DNA of 64,000 nucleotides from Diprion similis (GCF_021155765.1 NC_060116.1:11780001-11844000); one strand, 5' to 3'. Shown: positions 1-13,349, numbered from the stretch's first letter. Program-made: numbers and translations. Notes: generated by a model not told the origin, from the sequence alone.

Positions 1-2076
1 TGTAACTGTCGTACGACCTTCCGGAGAAGCTCGCGTATCTTGGGCTCAAGCTCGAATAAGCTCCGTGCGAATCGCTGGGGCTTCCGTAGGAGCTCGAGGG
101 TGCCGACGAGTAGGAGGAGTAGGACGAGCCTGCGTCGGAGCCTGAGTAAGAACCCGATGAAATTGGAAGGCTGTAGCTCGAGCTGTCCGAAGAGCCGCTG
201 GAGAGTCCGATGTGGGATGACGAAGGGCTGTAGGAGTCGGAACTGCCGTGGGAGGAGGACGAGATCACCGGGGAGTTGTAGCCTGACGAGGATCCGGAGG
301 CGCTGGCGGAAGCCAGGGCACTCAATATGGACCCGGACCCGTGGGATGAACCGGATGACGACGGGGAGCCGTAGCTCGAGCTCAGGGACGAGGAGCCCAG
401 GCTGTATCCGGAGGAGGAGGGCGAGCCGTAGCTCGAGGAGGGTGCGCCGTAGTTAGAGGAGGGCGCGCCGTAGCTTGAGGAGAGCGAGGAGATTCCGTGA
501 GAAGAGGAACCGGACGACGAGGGAAGGCCGTAGCTCGTTGACGGTGAGCTGTAGCTCGACGAATCCGAGGAGAGTCCGTGAGACGAGCTCGATGAAGACG
601 GGAAGTTGTAAGAGCTGGAGGATATTCCGTGGGATGAGCCGGAAGAAGATGGGAGGCTGTAGCTTGAGCTGGAAGAGGATGGGAGGCTGTAGCTGGAGCT
701 AGACGAAGAAGGGTAGCTGAACGAGCTGGATGAGATTCCGTGAGAGGAGCTGGAGGAAGGTGAGCTGTAGCTCGAGCCCGAGGAGACAGAAAGCGGAGCG
801 CCGTAGCTGCCGGATATACCGTGAGAAGAAACAGCGGAAGACGGGAGGCTGTATGAGGAGCTCTGGATCCCGGAGGAGAGTGAGCCGAGAGAAATTCCGT
901 GTGAGGAGGAGGATGAGGGGAAGCTGTAGGAAGAGCCGAGGGAGGCCGAGCTCAAGGGGAGGCTGTAGCTCGCGCCGGAAGAGACGGGAAGACCGAAGCT
1001 CGAGGCACCGGAAGAAGAGAGGCCGTGCAGAGAAGCTCCGGAGGAAATCGGGAGGCTGTACGATGAGCTCGCGCCGTTGCCGTAGGCCGAAAGACCCTGG
1101 ATCCCGGTGGCGTAGACCGGAGGTGTGTAGCTTCCGCTGTGGAGGCCGAAGGTGACGGGTCCCTGCTTACCGGCGGAGGCGATCAACGCACCTCCGTAGC
1201 CGCCTCCGAATCCGCCGCCTCCAACGCTAAGGGAAGACGCGCTGGGCAGCGAATACGACAGTCCGTGAGCTCCGAGGCCTTGGCTCACCGAGGGGAAGGA
1301 GTAGCCACTGCCGCCTCCGAGGCTGAGCCCGCCGAGGTTGTAGCCTCCTCCGAATCCTCCGAGGCCTCCGAAGCCCTGGAAGCTTCCGTGGCCCAGGGAA
1401 AGGGGGCTGCTTGATCCGCCGAGGGAGTATCCCGAGCTCAGAGAAGGCGCTGCGTAGCCTCCGAAGCTCTGGATAGGCGCCGATGAGTAGCCGGACGATC
1501 CTCCGAGGGACGAGCCTCCGATGTAACCTCCATCGGATACTCCTCGCTTCCCTTTAGTCGACGTAGATGAATACTTTTTGCCCTCGGATGATTTTCCGTC
1601 TTCGACTTTCTCGGATATTACGCTTGCTAGAAGCAGGACGCAGATACCGAGTACAACCTGGAATTATAAGGTGTGGGAATTAAGTTACATACGTGTATGT
1701 GTGTGTGTATGTGTGGCTGTGTCAGTGGGGGATTTTGTAGATGATGGATGAGAAAGAAGAACGAAAAAGAACACATATGTATACCGGCTCCACACTTTCG
1801 ATTGACCTCGTTCGACCGAGAACTCGGACCGGTCGCTCGATTTGACCAATATTCGATATCGTTTTCTAGTAATACTGGAGGATGAGAAGCACAGCTATTC
1901 CATAGTAGGTTATCGAAATTTTACGAATTTTGAATCAATCGTGGGTACGACTATAAAACAGCTCGTGCTAAACCGGATTTAGTCGTTGATCGAAAAAATT
2001 GACTGTAACCGGAAGAATGCGGGAAGTTCAATGTCAGATGATCGAAGTTTGACTAAATACTTACGAATGGTTTCAT
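1..2076 (-). CDS. Secreted Ser/Gly-rich low-complexity protein, 3' end outside window
   Basis: Two coding exons are visible. Exon 1 (2065-2076) encodes only MKPF and ends in a GTAAGT donor at 2064. Exon 2 starts at 1657 after a TTCCAG acceptor, in phase 0, and stays open to base 1, giving at least 556 residues with no stop in the window. The joined N-terminus, MKPFVVLGICVLLLASVIS, is a clear signal peptide. A short charged segment follows and ends in KGKR (residues 39-42), a furin-type dibasic site. The rest is Gly/Ser/Tyr/Leu-rich: first GGFGG-type blocks, then irregular repeats built from SYSLPSSSS, SSHGISSSS and SYGAPSS units. No enzymatic domain is seen. The composition suggests an extracellular structural protein of cuticle, egg coat or secretion; which one cannot be told. 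Plus-strand Arg/Ser-rich frames over the same bases are shadows. The partial C-terminus limits identification. Confidence 0.8.
1658..2064 (-). other. Intron 1 of the Ser/Gly-rich gene, with a TG microsatellite
   Basis: A 407-bp phase-0 intron with donor GTAAGT and acceptor TTCCAG. The plus strand holds a short (TG)n/TATG tract around 1690-1716. Nothing else is recognised in it. Confidence 0.7.
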
Positions 2077-2177
2077 CTTAATCGTGTTTCTCTGCCTTCG
2101 GGATTATCTGGAGAACGAGCGACTACCAAATCAGTACTGAGGTGTGGTATCTGACGGAATTGCACCTCAGATGAGAT

Positions 2178-2187
2178 CTTTTATATA
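2178..2187 (-). promoter_or_regulatory. TATA box of the Ser/Gly-rich secreted protein gene
   Basis: On the minus strand the bases read TATATAAAAG. A TCAGATA initiator-like element lies about 35 bases downstream, with its A near 2152, and the ATG follows at 2076, giving a 5' UTR of about 75 bases. The spacing is slightly longer than usual, so the exact start is approximate. Confidence 0.6.
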
Positions 2188-2189
2188 CC

Positions 2190-2593
2190 GCATCCCCTCT
2201 CGCCGGCGAAAGAAAGGTCTAGGTGAAGGTAGCGTCGACTCTGGTTCTCCGGCTGCTATACCTGAATGTGCATGGAGTCGAGAGGCCAGAGCCTGATACA
2301 CATCAATGAATTCGAACTGTTGACGATCGGTAGGTATTGAATTCGTACACGATACGATGGAAAAAAGACTCTACGTGCTGGGTGAATTTCGTATCTGCCA
2401 AAATGACAATTGTCACACGCGTTCCTTGTGAAAAACGTTGCGCAAAATTTATCAATCATCTCAATCAGTCGTCGAATACGATCGAAACATCCAGGTTAGA
2501 AAGGAGTTAATTATTCCGATATCCTTGAAACAGTCAGTCCGTTTTACAGAGAGCGCTAAATTTTTGTTCAGTGTTACTTTAAATTAATGCATG

Positions 2594-2624
<31 letters not shown>

Positions 2625-5600
2625 CTGAATCGAGGATGATCACGTTCAAACTTAAGACAGTAAAGTCGATGCTGACGAGCAGTGAAAATCACGTGTGCAA
2701 TTATGAAGAGAAAATTTTTCTCGACCACTCGCTTTTTTAGTGACAAATCGTGGAAGTATGGGATTCGAAAAAAGTCCTCATGCCAAAATAGCCTGCGACT
2801 CATCTCACTTGAAAATATGAATCAACGACTTCCAAATCATAGTCAGTAAAAGCGAGCTGCAGGTATACCAGAATTTGTATTAAAGTTGACCGGGCCAAGT
2901 TTGCTTGGAGTTAATTTCTCTTTTTCAAATTCCTGTCAACGTGAATCCTGAACTATTGAGAACTACATTTGTCGACTGACCAAATCCTTGAAACTGCAGA
3001 ATAGCTTCGCCTCGATTTCCATAACCGGGTATTCAACCGCGATTGGAGATCTGTCGGTTAAATGAATTTTCACTCCGATAGAAATTCAAGATAATCTCAC
3101 TCTCAGATTTATTCAAATTATTCTCGGATACTGTTATTCTCTCATTTTTCCTCTCAAGTTTTTCTTCATCTCTCTTTTTCCTTTCAGTGTTTTCACACAC
3201 TTGGGAGAAAAATTATTGTGCACTAAATTTGCATGGCCGTAATTCTGCAAAAATTTTCCATTTTTTTTTTCTCTGCCATGATAAAATTGATCGGTGAAGT
3301 TACAAATGTTCGGATAACCTTCATCTCCTACTCAGGCCTTGATTTACTAGAAATTTTCGTTTTCGTTGATCGTCGGTTTTCCTATTCCGGGAAAAAATTT
3401 GCCTTTTTATGGATGACGCTTTCACCTTGACGAAAAACGATATTTCAATTCCATTACTAATTGAAGAAAACATTGCCTCAAGTCGACGAGAATCGCGTAG
3501 TTATCAGATCTTTCTCACCGATGCCGCAGTCAGTTTCCAAGATTGAATTACGTAAACGGGTGTGTTTGTATGCACGAGTATGGATGTATGTATGTACTCA
3601 TGTCAGCGAATAAATGCTAATGAATTCTTTGCGGTACCAGACCGCGTACATAATCGACATCGTGATGCGGTATTACAGCTACATCTCTAAAGGACCATTG
3701 CCGATATATGGGACAATGCCACCGATTCAAATACGCCGACGTAATTAGTCTAATCGAAAATTCCCACTCGAGGTATTGTGTTAAAATGTGCAAAAGCCTC
3801 CGGAACATGTACGGATATTATTTAGAAAGTATAATTAACCTCCACGATGTAATTGTCAATTCTAAATATCAAATGACGGGTGTTTTGTAGCAGCGCTGAT
3901 CTTTGACGGGACGCGACATATTGCATGTGATATATTTATTCTCCCATAGCGAACAAAAAATTATAACATTCAAATCACGTTCCATTAAAGTCTGATCAGA
4001 TTTTGTTTTCTTTCTTATAATCTCTCATACGTCGACACTGTCACTTTATTACAATCGATATTCGCTATCTAATTCTGTAAACATTCTAATATTCGGCGAA
4101 GATTTGAACTTTTCTTGTTACGCGCCAAGATCCACAAGCCATTGAATAGATACCTGAGGGAAATATAAATTTGAAAAATAAACACTGGGCGATAGTTTTT
4201 TGCTATCTGGGCTTCTAAATAATCCTGCTTATTGTTAGTTTCTCTTTTTTGATTGTAGTCTTATATAGTTGGGTGGACTTAATAAGCCTCATATATACAC
4301 CTTTCGCGCCAGTAAAGCGGTCTTTATTGCCTTTCCAAACTCATTGTCGATAGCAATTGTGTGTGTATTTTTTTACTCTCTTCAAATTCTCTCTCAGTCT
4401 GCAGTTGAAACTTATTATCATCATCATTTTTTTTTTTTTTTTATTTGTTTCGTGATCGATGATTGTTTCGGGTGACTTGTAAAGCTGTACTCGTAGATTC
4501 CTCTTCTTCGCACTTGTCAGATTGGTGCTAAGATTATACAAGGCTGATATTAAGATACATCAATGTCGCAGAACAGGTGACCAAATACTTACCGTTCGCT
4601 TGTTGATCCAGAAAGATCAAAAAGGCAATTGATTTCGTTTCACTTTCTCCACGGTGGTATACACGTCCACAAATCGAGTCGACATCCGATTTTGGTGCAA
4701 AGCGAAACAAGTTTAAAGACGAGCCTATGCCACGCCATGAACTCTCCGCATTCTCATACCTAGCTTGAATAAATTGTCCACTCGAATAGAATCTACGCTA
4801 GAATCCAGGTCATCAGTGTATTATTTCATATATTTGTTTATAACTGTAGTTTCATGGATTCGACTACGTACAGAATCTTACAAGCCAAACGGGATTCGAA
4901 AAAAAATGTTACGTATTATTTTTTGTCCAATCCCGTTTTGCCTGCAAGATTTAAATATTAGACGAGAGTGTTTGTGACGTGTTATTAATTAATCTAGTTG
5001 CGTGCACGATGAAGTAATTATTCTTTCCAGAGATACTCATCTATTCACAAACATGCTGTACCATCGCATGGTTTTATTAATACGCTTAATATTACGACGA
5101 ACAGCAAGTCAGGATACATATAATAGCGACCAGCTCAAGTTTATAGTCAATTATCATGAAAATAACATGGTGCAATATCACACACGTCAGGCGAAGTGTA
5201 CTTTGAGAAACTTTCGATGAACTATTATGTATCTTATACTTGTTAGAATTTTTCTAAATTCTTCTCTCTCTCTCTATCTGCCATTCTCTCTCTCTGTGTA
5301 TCTTTCTCTCGAATTACGTGAATTTATGAATTCACACGCTTATCAACCCACCTCAAAAGCCGTATATAATTTCGAAGACCGTTTGAATCCCTATTCGAAA
5401 ATTACAGTCACTAGTTCGGATTTGATTCCACTTGATAATTTAGGCATCGTTCTCGGGCCCTCAGGGCTCAGTCTCGATCTTCGTGCCGAGTTGTCCATAT
5501 TCAATCCCGAAATTTAAGATGCGGTAGATATGTCAGCGCTCACAAGTTAAGTCAAAATTATTCGAGACAGCGGAACTTACACGCTCCATTAATTCAGCCG

Positions 5601-8118
5601 GGGCCCCGTCGAAAGGGATAAAACTAAAACGCCTTGGAGGCGAGGGAACAAAAATGTAACCGATGTTTTTAGTGCATCCATTCTATCACTGCGCGGTTTT
5701 TCTTTTTCTCCATTCATCCAACACTCGAACGGCTCGGCAGCGGTTAGATTTGACCATTATAGTGCATTTCGTGATTTAGCAAAAGCAGCTCAATATAGAA
5801 ATGAAAAATAAACGAGGCGTCAGTCGCATTCGAAAATAGAGAAAAGGGAAAGGGATCTCTGATCGCGATCTGGGAGGGGCTCGAACGATCGGACACCTCT
5901 TCGCCCGAGAGATTTCCCAAGATCCAGACGGCATCCGCTGCCGGGATGAAACGCGACGATAGTCGGTAGAACCGGTATTACCACGTGCGCAGGCGTGTGC
6001 GTGCGTGTATATAAAAGTAGAACAAAATAACGAGATAAATTCAGGTCGATAACACGGAAAGTGAATCCGTCTTCGACTTCTGCTAACGCTTGAAAAAAAG
6101 CTGCTGAAAGCTCCCTGCGTTGAAAAAATTGCCACCGTGCAGTTAATGCATCCTCAGGATGGTCGATCGTGTCTCGGTTCACCGCAACCCGATGTAAACG
6201 CCCTGATGCAGATGGTAGCTGTTGAACTGCACCCGGAACCGCGCTTTCACGACACAAGATCGTTAATCCTGCAGTATAAACGCTAACAGAATAACCTATC
6301 ATTATCCACCGTCATTTTGACGAACACGTTCGCCTCATTATCGGATTCATTCACGAAATTGTACCTTTCCCAACATCATGATACTAAGAGTTGTCAAAAT
6401 TATGTCTGAAAGATATCTTTTGGGCGTAAGAATATTTTTTCGAGACGAAAAAAGGGGTCGTAAGATATTTCTTGGAAGGTCTTTTTGGTGGTTTTTAGTT
6501 TTTTGATATCTGGGTCGTTTCATCGATTGCTGATCGATATTAATGTAACATGTATTCAATTGGGGATGAAAAATTGCGTTATGGAATAGTTGCGTGTCAG
6601 GCCGTGAAGTTTATCAAATTCCATCGTGGCATTTAGTTGGGAACTCTCGGAATTCTGTTAGATCACCTTAGCGTGTTTCAAGATCGATATCGCGAATCGC
6701 CCGATGCGAACTTTCTTCGCCGCGTATAACACTGCGTCCTTGCCGGGAGTTTTCGTGGACGTACCACGTACAGCCTATTGTCCAATTCAAAGTGAAGGAT
6801 ATTATAATACGTGAATATCCTTTTGATCGAAAATAAAACCAATTTTCCAGACCCTTTGTATTTGAATACAGATATCGTTCTTTGATTTCTGCGTAGCTCA
6901 TGCCATCATTCAATAGAAACTGTATTTTGAATAAAGTTCCTTGAATTTTCAGGACATACAAGGATCAGAGTGAATGAGAATTACTTATTAATCGTTTATC
7001 GCCTCTTTAGACTCTTATTTTACCAAATTTTGACAGAATTTTGTTAGAAATTTGCCAATCGAGTCTCAAAAATTTTCTTACAACGGTGGCCAAATGGCTC
7101 GTGATTTTCAGGATCATTTGACGAATCTGTAACAAGGAAAAACGGGAAGCAATAACACCGATAAGTAACATATTTCTCGGTGAATGTCTGTTTTCGCAAT
7201 AATTAAAATTATCTCCAAGTAGCGTGATCTTAATTTTCGGCCTACAGATCGCAGCGCCGTTTATGAATAATGCATTAATTTTCTTGCAAATCATTCTGTA
7301 GATGAAAGTGAGAATGGCAGCAGTTTGTACCAGGCGGGCCGAGTCAATGTTTCACCCATTTCCTTTTCCTCTCGAGCGATCAAACCGCTGTGCTCCGATT
7401 TGTACGAAGTGAACGCATTTCGCATTTCGCTGCTCGCGAGCCTCGGGCTATGCGCAAAAGCTGGATCGTAGCCGTAGTTAAATCGGTTGACATTCACGAA
7501 GGCGAGTCATGCCGGATAATTAATTTCCAAACGCTTCACTCCCTGAAGCGCTGAACTTTGACTCACTATCAGTGCACGACAAACAATGAGAATTGATTTT
7601 GATTATTGCTGACTCGATATGGCACGAATGATATTTAAAAGTAGAAAATTTGCATCTTATTTTGCAAAGCGATTGCAATTGCATTTTCCTCACTGACAAT
7701 GACTTTCGCAGGGCAAATTTCACCCGTCAAATTGGCTCTTCTGAATTTTATTAGATTTAAAAAAGCATTTTTTTTAACGAAGACTATAATAATTTTATCG
7801 AGTTGTTACAACTCAACTTTCTATATAACATCATGCAGATACGATCATCCTGTTCTCATTGTAAAATCTGGCAATGCATTATACATTTTTATTATCAAGA
7901 TATACATTTACGTAACGCTCTGCAGTTCTTTGATCTCGATTATTATGGTTTGAGATGCATGCGCAAAGTTTTGACAGCTAAATGTAAAATAAAAAAAACA
8001 GACTTAAATTCGTTCAAGAACTTCCTTATACGATCATAGAGTGAAAAATCACGTAACATCGGTGTCAGGAGCTATAAATGAAATACGACAAAGTTAATAA
8101 AAAGAGAAATATAACAAT
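2190..8118. other. AT-rich intergenic region without a convincing gene
   Basis: About 5.9 kb. Visible items are a 28-base T run at 2597-2624 (possibly the tail of an old retroposed insert on the minus strand), a T run near 4427-4442, a (CT)n tract near 5263-5300, and a GC-richer patch at about 5830-6290 that includes a TATA/initiator pair. Open frames here are short, lack family-like features and have no supporting splice context, so none is annotated. Confidence 0.5.
6008..6017 (+). promoter_or_regulatory. Possible orphan core promoter (TATA plus initiator)
   Basis: TATATAAAAG on the plus strand is followed by TTCAGGTC, whose A is at 6043, about 33 bases from the TATAAA start. That is a good core-promoter spacing. 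The first ATG downstream is at 6146 and opens only 46 codons (to 6286), which I do not recognise. The surrounding GC-richer patch could be the 5' end of a gene or a non-coding RNA, or chance. Confidence 0.25.
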
Positions 8119-8124
8119 TTTATT
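8119..8124 (-). terminator. Poly(A) signal candidate of the Gln/Pro-rich gene
   Basis: The minus strand reads AATAAA here, about 280 bases past the stop codon. It is the first clear hexamer found downstream, so the 3' UTR would be about 300 bases. Confidence 0.5.
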
Positions 8125-8404
8125 TATAAAAATAAATACAAGCTTTGTATTTACAACTCCACTGGCGAAGAAATTTGTGCGTTAAAAACACGTGTCGAAA
8201 AATGTAGAATTTCAGCCAAACAAGCTTTTACCTACATTATCATATCCTAGATTTACAAAATAATCATACGATGCATAAATAAAAACATTCTCGTTAAAAC
8301 TGAACAACTGTTTTTCTGCCGACAGGTATAGGTGTACAAAAATATCCGAATATTAAACAATAAAAAACAACAAAAACATATTTACAAGTAGACGCGAGGC
8401 GAAC

Positions 8405-10711
8405 TTATTTCCAAATTTGAGCAGGTTTCGCTTGTGCATAAGACGGTGCATAGCTCCACGGGTAAGTGGGAAGCGCCGGTTTTTGCACCTGATATGGCAA
8501 ATTGGGATAATAATAAACAGGATAAACATTCTTGACAGGCTTATAGAGCAACGGATTGAAGACGCCCGGTTGAATTCCATAACTCGGATGAGCCGCCACT
8601 GGCGCTGTGTGAACCGGAGCAACCGCCGGTGCAACTGCGGGCAAAACCGGATGTACAGGAGAAGCAACCGGCTGCAGGGGCTGACTCAGGATGGGATGAA
8701 ACTGCTGTACGCCGTGGAGAGTGGTGGAAATCGGATGAAGGGGTGCGATCGGGTGCACAGGTTGAATCGGCTGCAGTGGATGAACCGGAAGTGCGGCTGG
8801 CCGAGTGACAAAACTCGGTGACGAAGGGAGGGTCGCTGGCTGAGGGGGATGATGCGCCGTTCCTGGAGTCTGTGGCTGCTGAGCTGCATTGGGGTCCTGG
8901 GGGATCGGTAAGCCGAAGTGTGTAGGGGATGATTCTGCCGGCTGAACAGGCGCCGGGACGAATCCCGAGCCGACGGTACCGTAGCTCGGCAAACCCCCGA
9001 CGAAACCGGGACTGCCGATAAGGGAAGGTACGAATCCTCCGTACTGCGGAAAACTCGGGTTCGAAGCGGGGGGTGCAGATGGTGCCGGAACCGAAGAGCC
9101 AGTCTGAGAACTTCCGGCGGGACTCTGGGACGGAGGGATGGGGGATGCGGTCGTGGTCGTCGTCGTCGTTGTCGACGTTGGAGTCTGCTGGGTGGTCAGG
9201 CCGTACCCTAGAGTGAAAGTGGGGGTGGTGCTGGTGCCAGGAACGAAGGGTGCCTGACCGAAGGCTGTGTTGGCGGGGCTGAATCCACCCCCGGGATTCG
9301 CGTTCTGGCCTCCGTTGTACTTCTGCTGATTCTGCAACTGCGAGCTTATCGCGGCCAGGAGCTTCTGGTTCTCAATGTAGTTGCCGTGGCTCTGGGCGTA
9401 CTGACCGATCAGCTCCGCACTCGCGGCGTTCTGCGATTGACTCTGACTCAGCAACGTCTGCAGCTCGGCTATCAGTCTGTCCTTTTCTTTAGACTGGATC
9501 TGCTCCAGCGACTCATCCGGGCCAAGGGTGCCCGATGCGTAGGAGGGCAGCGAGCCCTGGAACCTTTGCGTCGATTGACCATTGTTAAACTGCTGATCCT
9601 GGAACTGGTTGTTCTGTCCAAAGGAGGGACCAGCCACTCCCTGTATCTGGTTGCTTCCGCCGGAGAAGTCTTCGTTGTTTGGAGCAAAGCTTTGGTCCGT
9701 TGCTGGAGCTCCGTAGAGCTGAGATATGGCTTGGGCGTTTTGGGAGAGGAAATTTGCCGCGTCGGAAATTGTGCCTTGGTTTGAACTCTGCTCCTGAAAG
9801 CTTGCGCTCTGATCCTGCTGCTGAAAATTCACGCTCTGTATCTGCTGCTGAGGGTTCTGTTGCTGGAACACTTGTTGACCAGCCTGAAATTTATTCGGTG
9901 CCGAATACGTCGGCAGCTCTTGATTCTTTGGAGGGAGGTAGAGGGCCGTGTTCGAACCGAACGGTTGATCATTTTGACTGGCTACCGGGTTGGGCGGGAC
10001 GAAATCGACGTGCCTAACAGGACTGGGAACCCTCTGACTGAAGAATCCGTTGCTCTGCTGTGAAAACTGACCCGAGGAATGCTGGTTTTGATGGTTTTGC
10101 TGACTACTGAACTGGCTCTGTTGGGGCCTCAACTGGTTCTGATGACCACCGAAATTGCTGCTCTGTGGACCGGAGTACTGACTGCTTGGTCTTCGCACTG
10201 GTTCACTCTGAACCGGCGTTCCGTAGCTTGTAAAGGGCCGTTGACTCTGGCTGGGGTATCTGGATACAATTTTGGCCCTGTAACCATTTGAGCTTTGTCG
10301 GTAACCGTGACCGTTGAATCTCTGACCAGCCGTGAGTCGGTCCGGTCTGTTATACACGTAACCAGAGTCTCTTTTTCTTTGCGATTCGGAGATCTTCACG
10401 TTTGACTCGTCGCTCAGTTCACCCAGGTCCACGACTTCCAATTTAGTCACATCCGACGAGTTGCTTTCTTCGGCCAATGTGCAAGCCAGACTAAGAGCCA
10501 GTGCGACGAATATCTAAAAAGAAATAGAAACCTCGCTTAATAATGGTGACATTATCTTGTCTTGACACTTTAATTGAATAAACCGCGATAGCTCTGACAT
10601 TCGACATGCTGGGCTGAGAGAACCGGAAGAAAGGTAGTGAGATAGTGCTTGATTTTCGAGAGGCTTTTCATAGTTGTTGCTTGTTTTAGTGCCAAGACTT
10701 ACCAGCTTCAT
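8405..10711 (-). CDS. Secreted Gln/Pro-rich protein, 705 residues
   Basis: Exon 1 (10703-10711) encodes MKL with donor GTAAGT. Exon 2 (8405-10513) follows a TTTTTAG acceptor in phase 0 and ends in TAA. The joined start MKLIFVALALSLACTLA is a signal peptide; an acidic Ser-rich segment then ends in QRKR (48-51), a possible proprotein-convertase site. From about residue 60 to 400 the chain is Gln/Asn/Ser-rich, including a short helical, coiled-coil-like stretch near 330-390 (DRLIAELQTLLSQSQ). A run of eight threonines follows near 450, then a long Pro/His/Ala/Val-rich C-terminus and a Tyr-rich end (NVYPVYYYPNLPY). No catalytic motif is seen. Cuticle or other extracellular matrix is the likely location. 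I do not recognise a named orthologue. Starting downstream at 10477 would delete the signal peptide, so the two-exon model is preferred. Confidence 0.85.
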
Positions 10712-10924
10712 GGTCCCGCGGTGTAATATCCAATTGACACTTGACACTAGCACCAGTGACGGAACTGGTAAATAGTCTAAAGTGCGTTTTTTTTTTTTCT
10801 TTTGTTTAAGTTCCGGTATTTAATTGGGACACTCGGATAATGCTAGTGCGGTACTGCACCAATGATTATTAGGTAGAGGGTGGACGGACGGAGGTCGACT
10901 AAGGACACTGCCATACCTGCACAT

Positions 10925-10932
10925 GTATAAAT
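10925..10932 (-). promoter_or_regulatory. Weak TATA-like element upstream of the Gln/Pro-rich gene
   Basis: The minus strand reads TATTTATA about 215 bases upstream of the ATG. The same bases read TATAAATA on the plus strand, so orientation is ambiguous and no gene is seen on the plus side. A 5' UTR of roughly 190 bases would result. Confidence 0.25.
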
Positions 10933-10939
10933 ACAGTCG

Positions 10940-13349
10940 GCCACGACCGTCCACGAATTACAATAGACTTTCTTGCCTGCTTTCATCGCTTGCACTTAGG
11001 CAATACTGTTACGGATTGTATGTGTTACACATATCGAAATGTAATATTACATTTTACAGATAGCCGAACATTGGGCGCGGATGGACGCGCAGGTGTCGAA
11101 ACTTCATCGTCACCCCAAAGGGCCACGGAATTCGACAGGTCTCCCATCATCTTATACAATTCCAGTGTGAAAACGAAATCGCTCGAGCCGATAATCTCAA
11201 ACATCCATTGGCATACTTTTGAGGTCGCGCGTGACCGGAAACAGGTGCTATAGGCGATAAAATTCTCACTTTTATCCAACTGCGCTGCAGGGACCGTTTC
11301 TGCTAGCTTAAATTTCTCGCAGAATCACTAATGCGCAGCTGTGACGAGGGTCTCGTTTTATAGCGAAGTTCGAATTTGGTAAGACAAAAGGTTTTTTATA
11401 AAACATTCCCCGCTGTTTCAGTTCTTGATTCTAGACTAATCTAGACCTTTTTTTCGTCAAATTTCAGTTGGAATACTTGTGATTGCTGAGTATCCCTGAT
11501 ACATCAATCTTTAGAAATCAACTTGGTGACCAAAAAAGTTTTGTTACACGCAGCCGGCGGCAACTGAATAAGAGAGCTACCATATATGTATGGCTAAGGT
11601 GAGAACGCTTCGTATAAATATCAGATAACCAAGACTAACAATAAGGTTGTAGTGAAAAATGTGGTCAGAATTGTCGGGCATAAATTTGAATGTCAGATTT
11701 GTCCAAATATATAAGTTGCTATCGTAACGCGGAGCGGTGAAGAATAAAAATGAAGCTAGTGGAATGGAAAATCCAGAGTGTACGAAGTCTAGGACGTTAT
11801 TGATTGATTTGGGTCGTGTCGATCTTGTGGGATCGTCGCGTGGTCGTTGACTAATTCGAGTCACGCGCGAATCGAGTGCGTCTTGTGAGTGAAAGTCTTT
11901 AGCTGCACGAGTCTCGTACCTACGTCTTAAAGAATACTGAATCAGGAATAACTCACATGGGAATTATTCACGTTGCGTAAGCACGTGACAATTGTTCACG
12001 GTTATAAAATTTTCGTATTACGTGGAAAGCGAACGACTGCTTGGAATTTGCAATCGGTATGAATTACGCACGTATCCGTGTTACGTTGCAAATTTCAAAT
12101 CAGCCAGAGTGCAACGTCTGCTTCTGCAAATATACGTGAGTGTGGGTACACAGTGTAGAAACACGTCACTTCTGTAAGCACGTATCGGGGAGTGGTCGTC
12201 TAGTGTCACTACACATATACATATCCGTAGACATACCGTAGATCCTTCGTGTGTTTAACATGACGTTTCCCGAGCTGGACGAATTGGGTTGCGAAGAGGA
12301 CCAGGATCAAATGTGTGATGAAATTTTTCTGCAGATCGATGTTGTTTATCACACCTCCAACAGAGACACCGTTTTAAAACAGAGAATCCCTGTTTTTGCG
12401 CAGCACAAAAAGGCTACTTCTAACAAGGTTACTTTTTCCTGAGGTAGATGTTGAGAAAAACTCGTCTACAATTGACGATTTATTGGGAAATCAGAAAACA
12501 TCTTATTGACGTTTACTTAGACCGTTTTTTCTTATTCCCGCAAACAACAGGTAGCTTCATCTTTAAATCTTTCACTATTTTACTCTCACTGCGGTCTCTC
12601 TCTGACTTTTTTTATTCTACCGCAAAAGAAATCAGCAGGCAAGAAAGCATGGAATTCAGATGCCATTGAATCGGTTGAGGAACAACGAAGGATAGTCGGG
12701 AAAAGTTGAATCTTGATTACAAGTTGGGTGTAGAAGAAATGGATAAATGCAGACACGCAGAATCTGGAAAAATTGGGCAGGCTATTAAATTTTACCGGAG
12801 CCACCATTTAATGCATCTGAGAAAAATTGCCGTGTATTTAAGGAATTCTAGTAACATCCCATCAGATTTGGAATAGATTTTTATGGATTACTACGTGTGC
12901 CATTTGCAACGTTGAATAGGGACGAGCGTAAGCCTGATCCGAGACGAGAGAAACGATCGTAGTATCCAGTCAGAGAAAGGGAAGGATTAATATGCAACAA
13001 TTTATTCTAACATCAATCGTTTGTTTTCACAGAGAGTTTGATGAGACCATTCGGTCTTGTAGAACAAGGGCGGCAGTTTTATTATCTAGTTAACATTATG
13101 TAAAGCAATCATCCTGGCTTTCGAACTCGGGAGGTAATAGGTGAGCGGTGCATGTACTGTAATTGAAAATCATTCGAGCGAAGCAGTTTATGAACTGACA
13201 ATAAGCAGGTGCACGCGGTGCAGTAGAGTTTGTAGTAGAAGAATGTAATGAAATCTTCTATATCGAAAGTGCATATTTAGGATGTGGTCGCTAGGAACAT
13301 GCACGAGTAAAAACATAAGTAGTCTCAATATTCTGTAATGCATATTTGT
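10940..13349. other. Intergenic region, no supported gene
   Basis: About 2.4 kb of AT-rich sequence between two minus-strand secreted-protein genes. A 63-codon plus-strand frame at 12251-12442 has a somewhat protein-like composition but no start, splice or family support. Nothing else is recognised. Confidence 0.45.

Noticed and set aside
40-1414. Plus-strand Arg/Ser-rich frames
   Set aside because: They are antisense shadows of the Ser/Gly-rich secreted protein, whose spliced signal peptide and codon pattern support the minus strand.
5820-6302. A 160-codon minus-strand frame in the GC-richer patch
   Set aside because: Composition is not protein-like, no family feature is seen, and a good plus-strand core promoter lies inside it.
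8417-10291. Several plus- and minus-strand frames over the Gln/Pro-rich gene
   Set aside because: They are shadows of the 705-residue protein in other frames.
12251-12442. A 63-codon plus-strand frame (MTFPELDELG...)
   Set aside because: Slightly protein-like, but with no promoter, splice context or recognisable family; kept only as a possibility.
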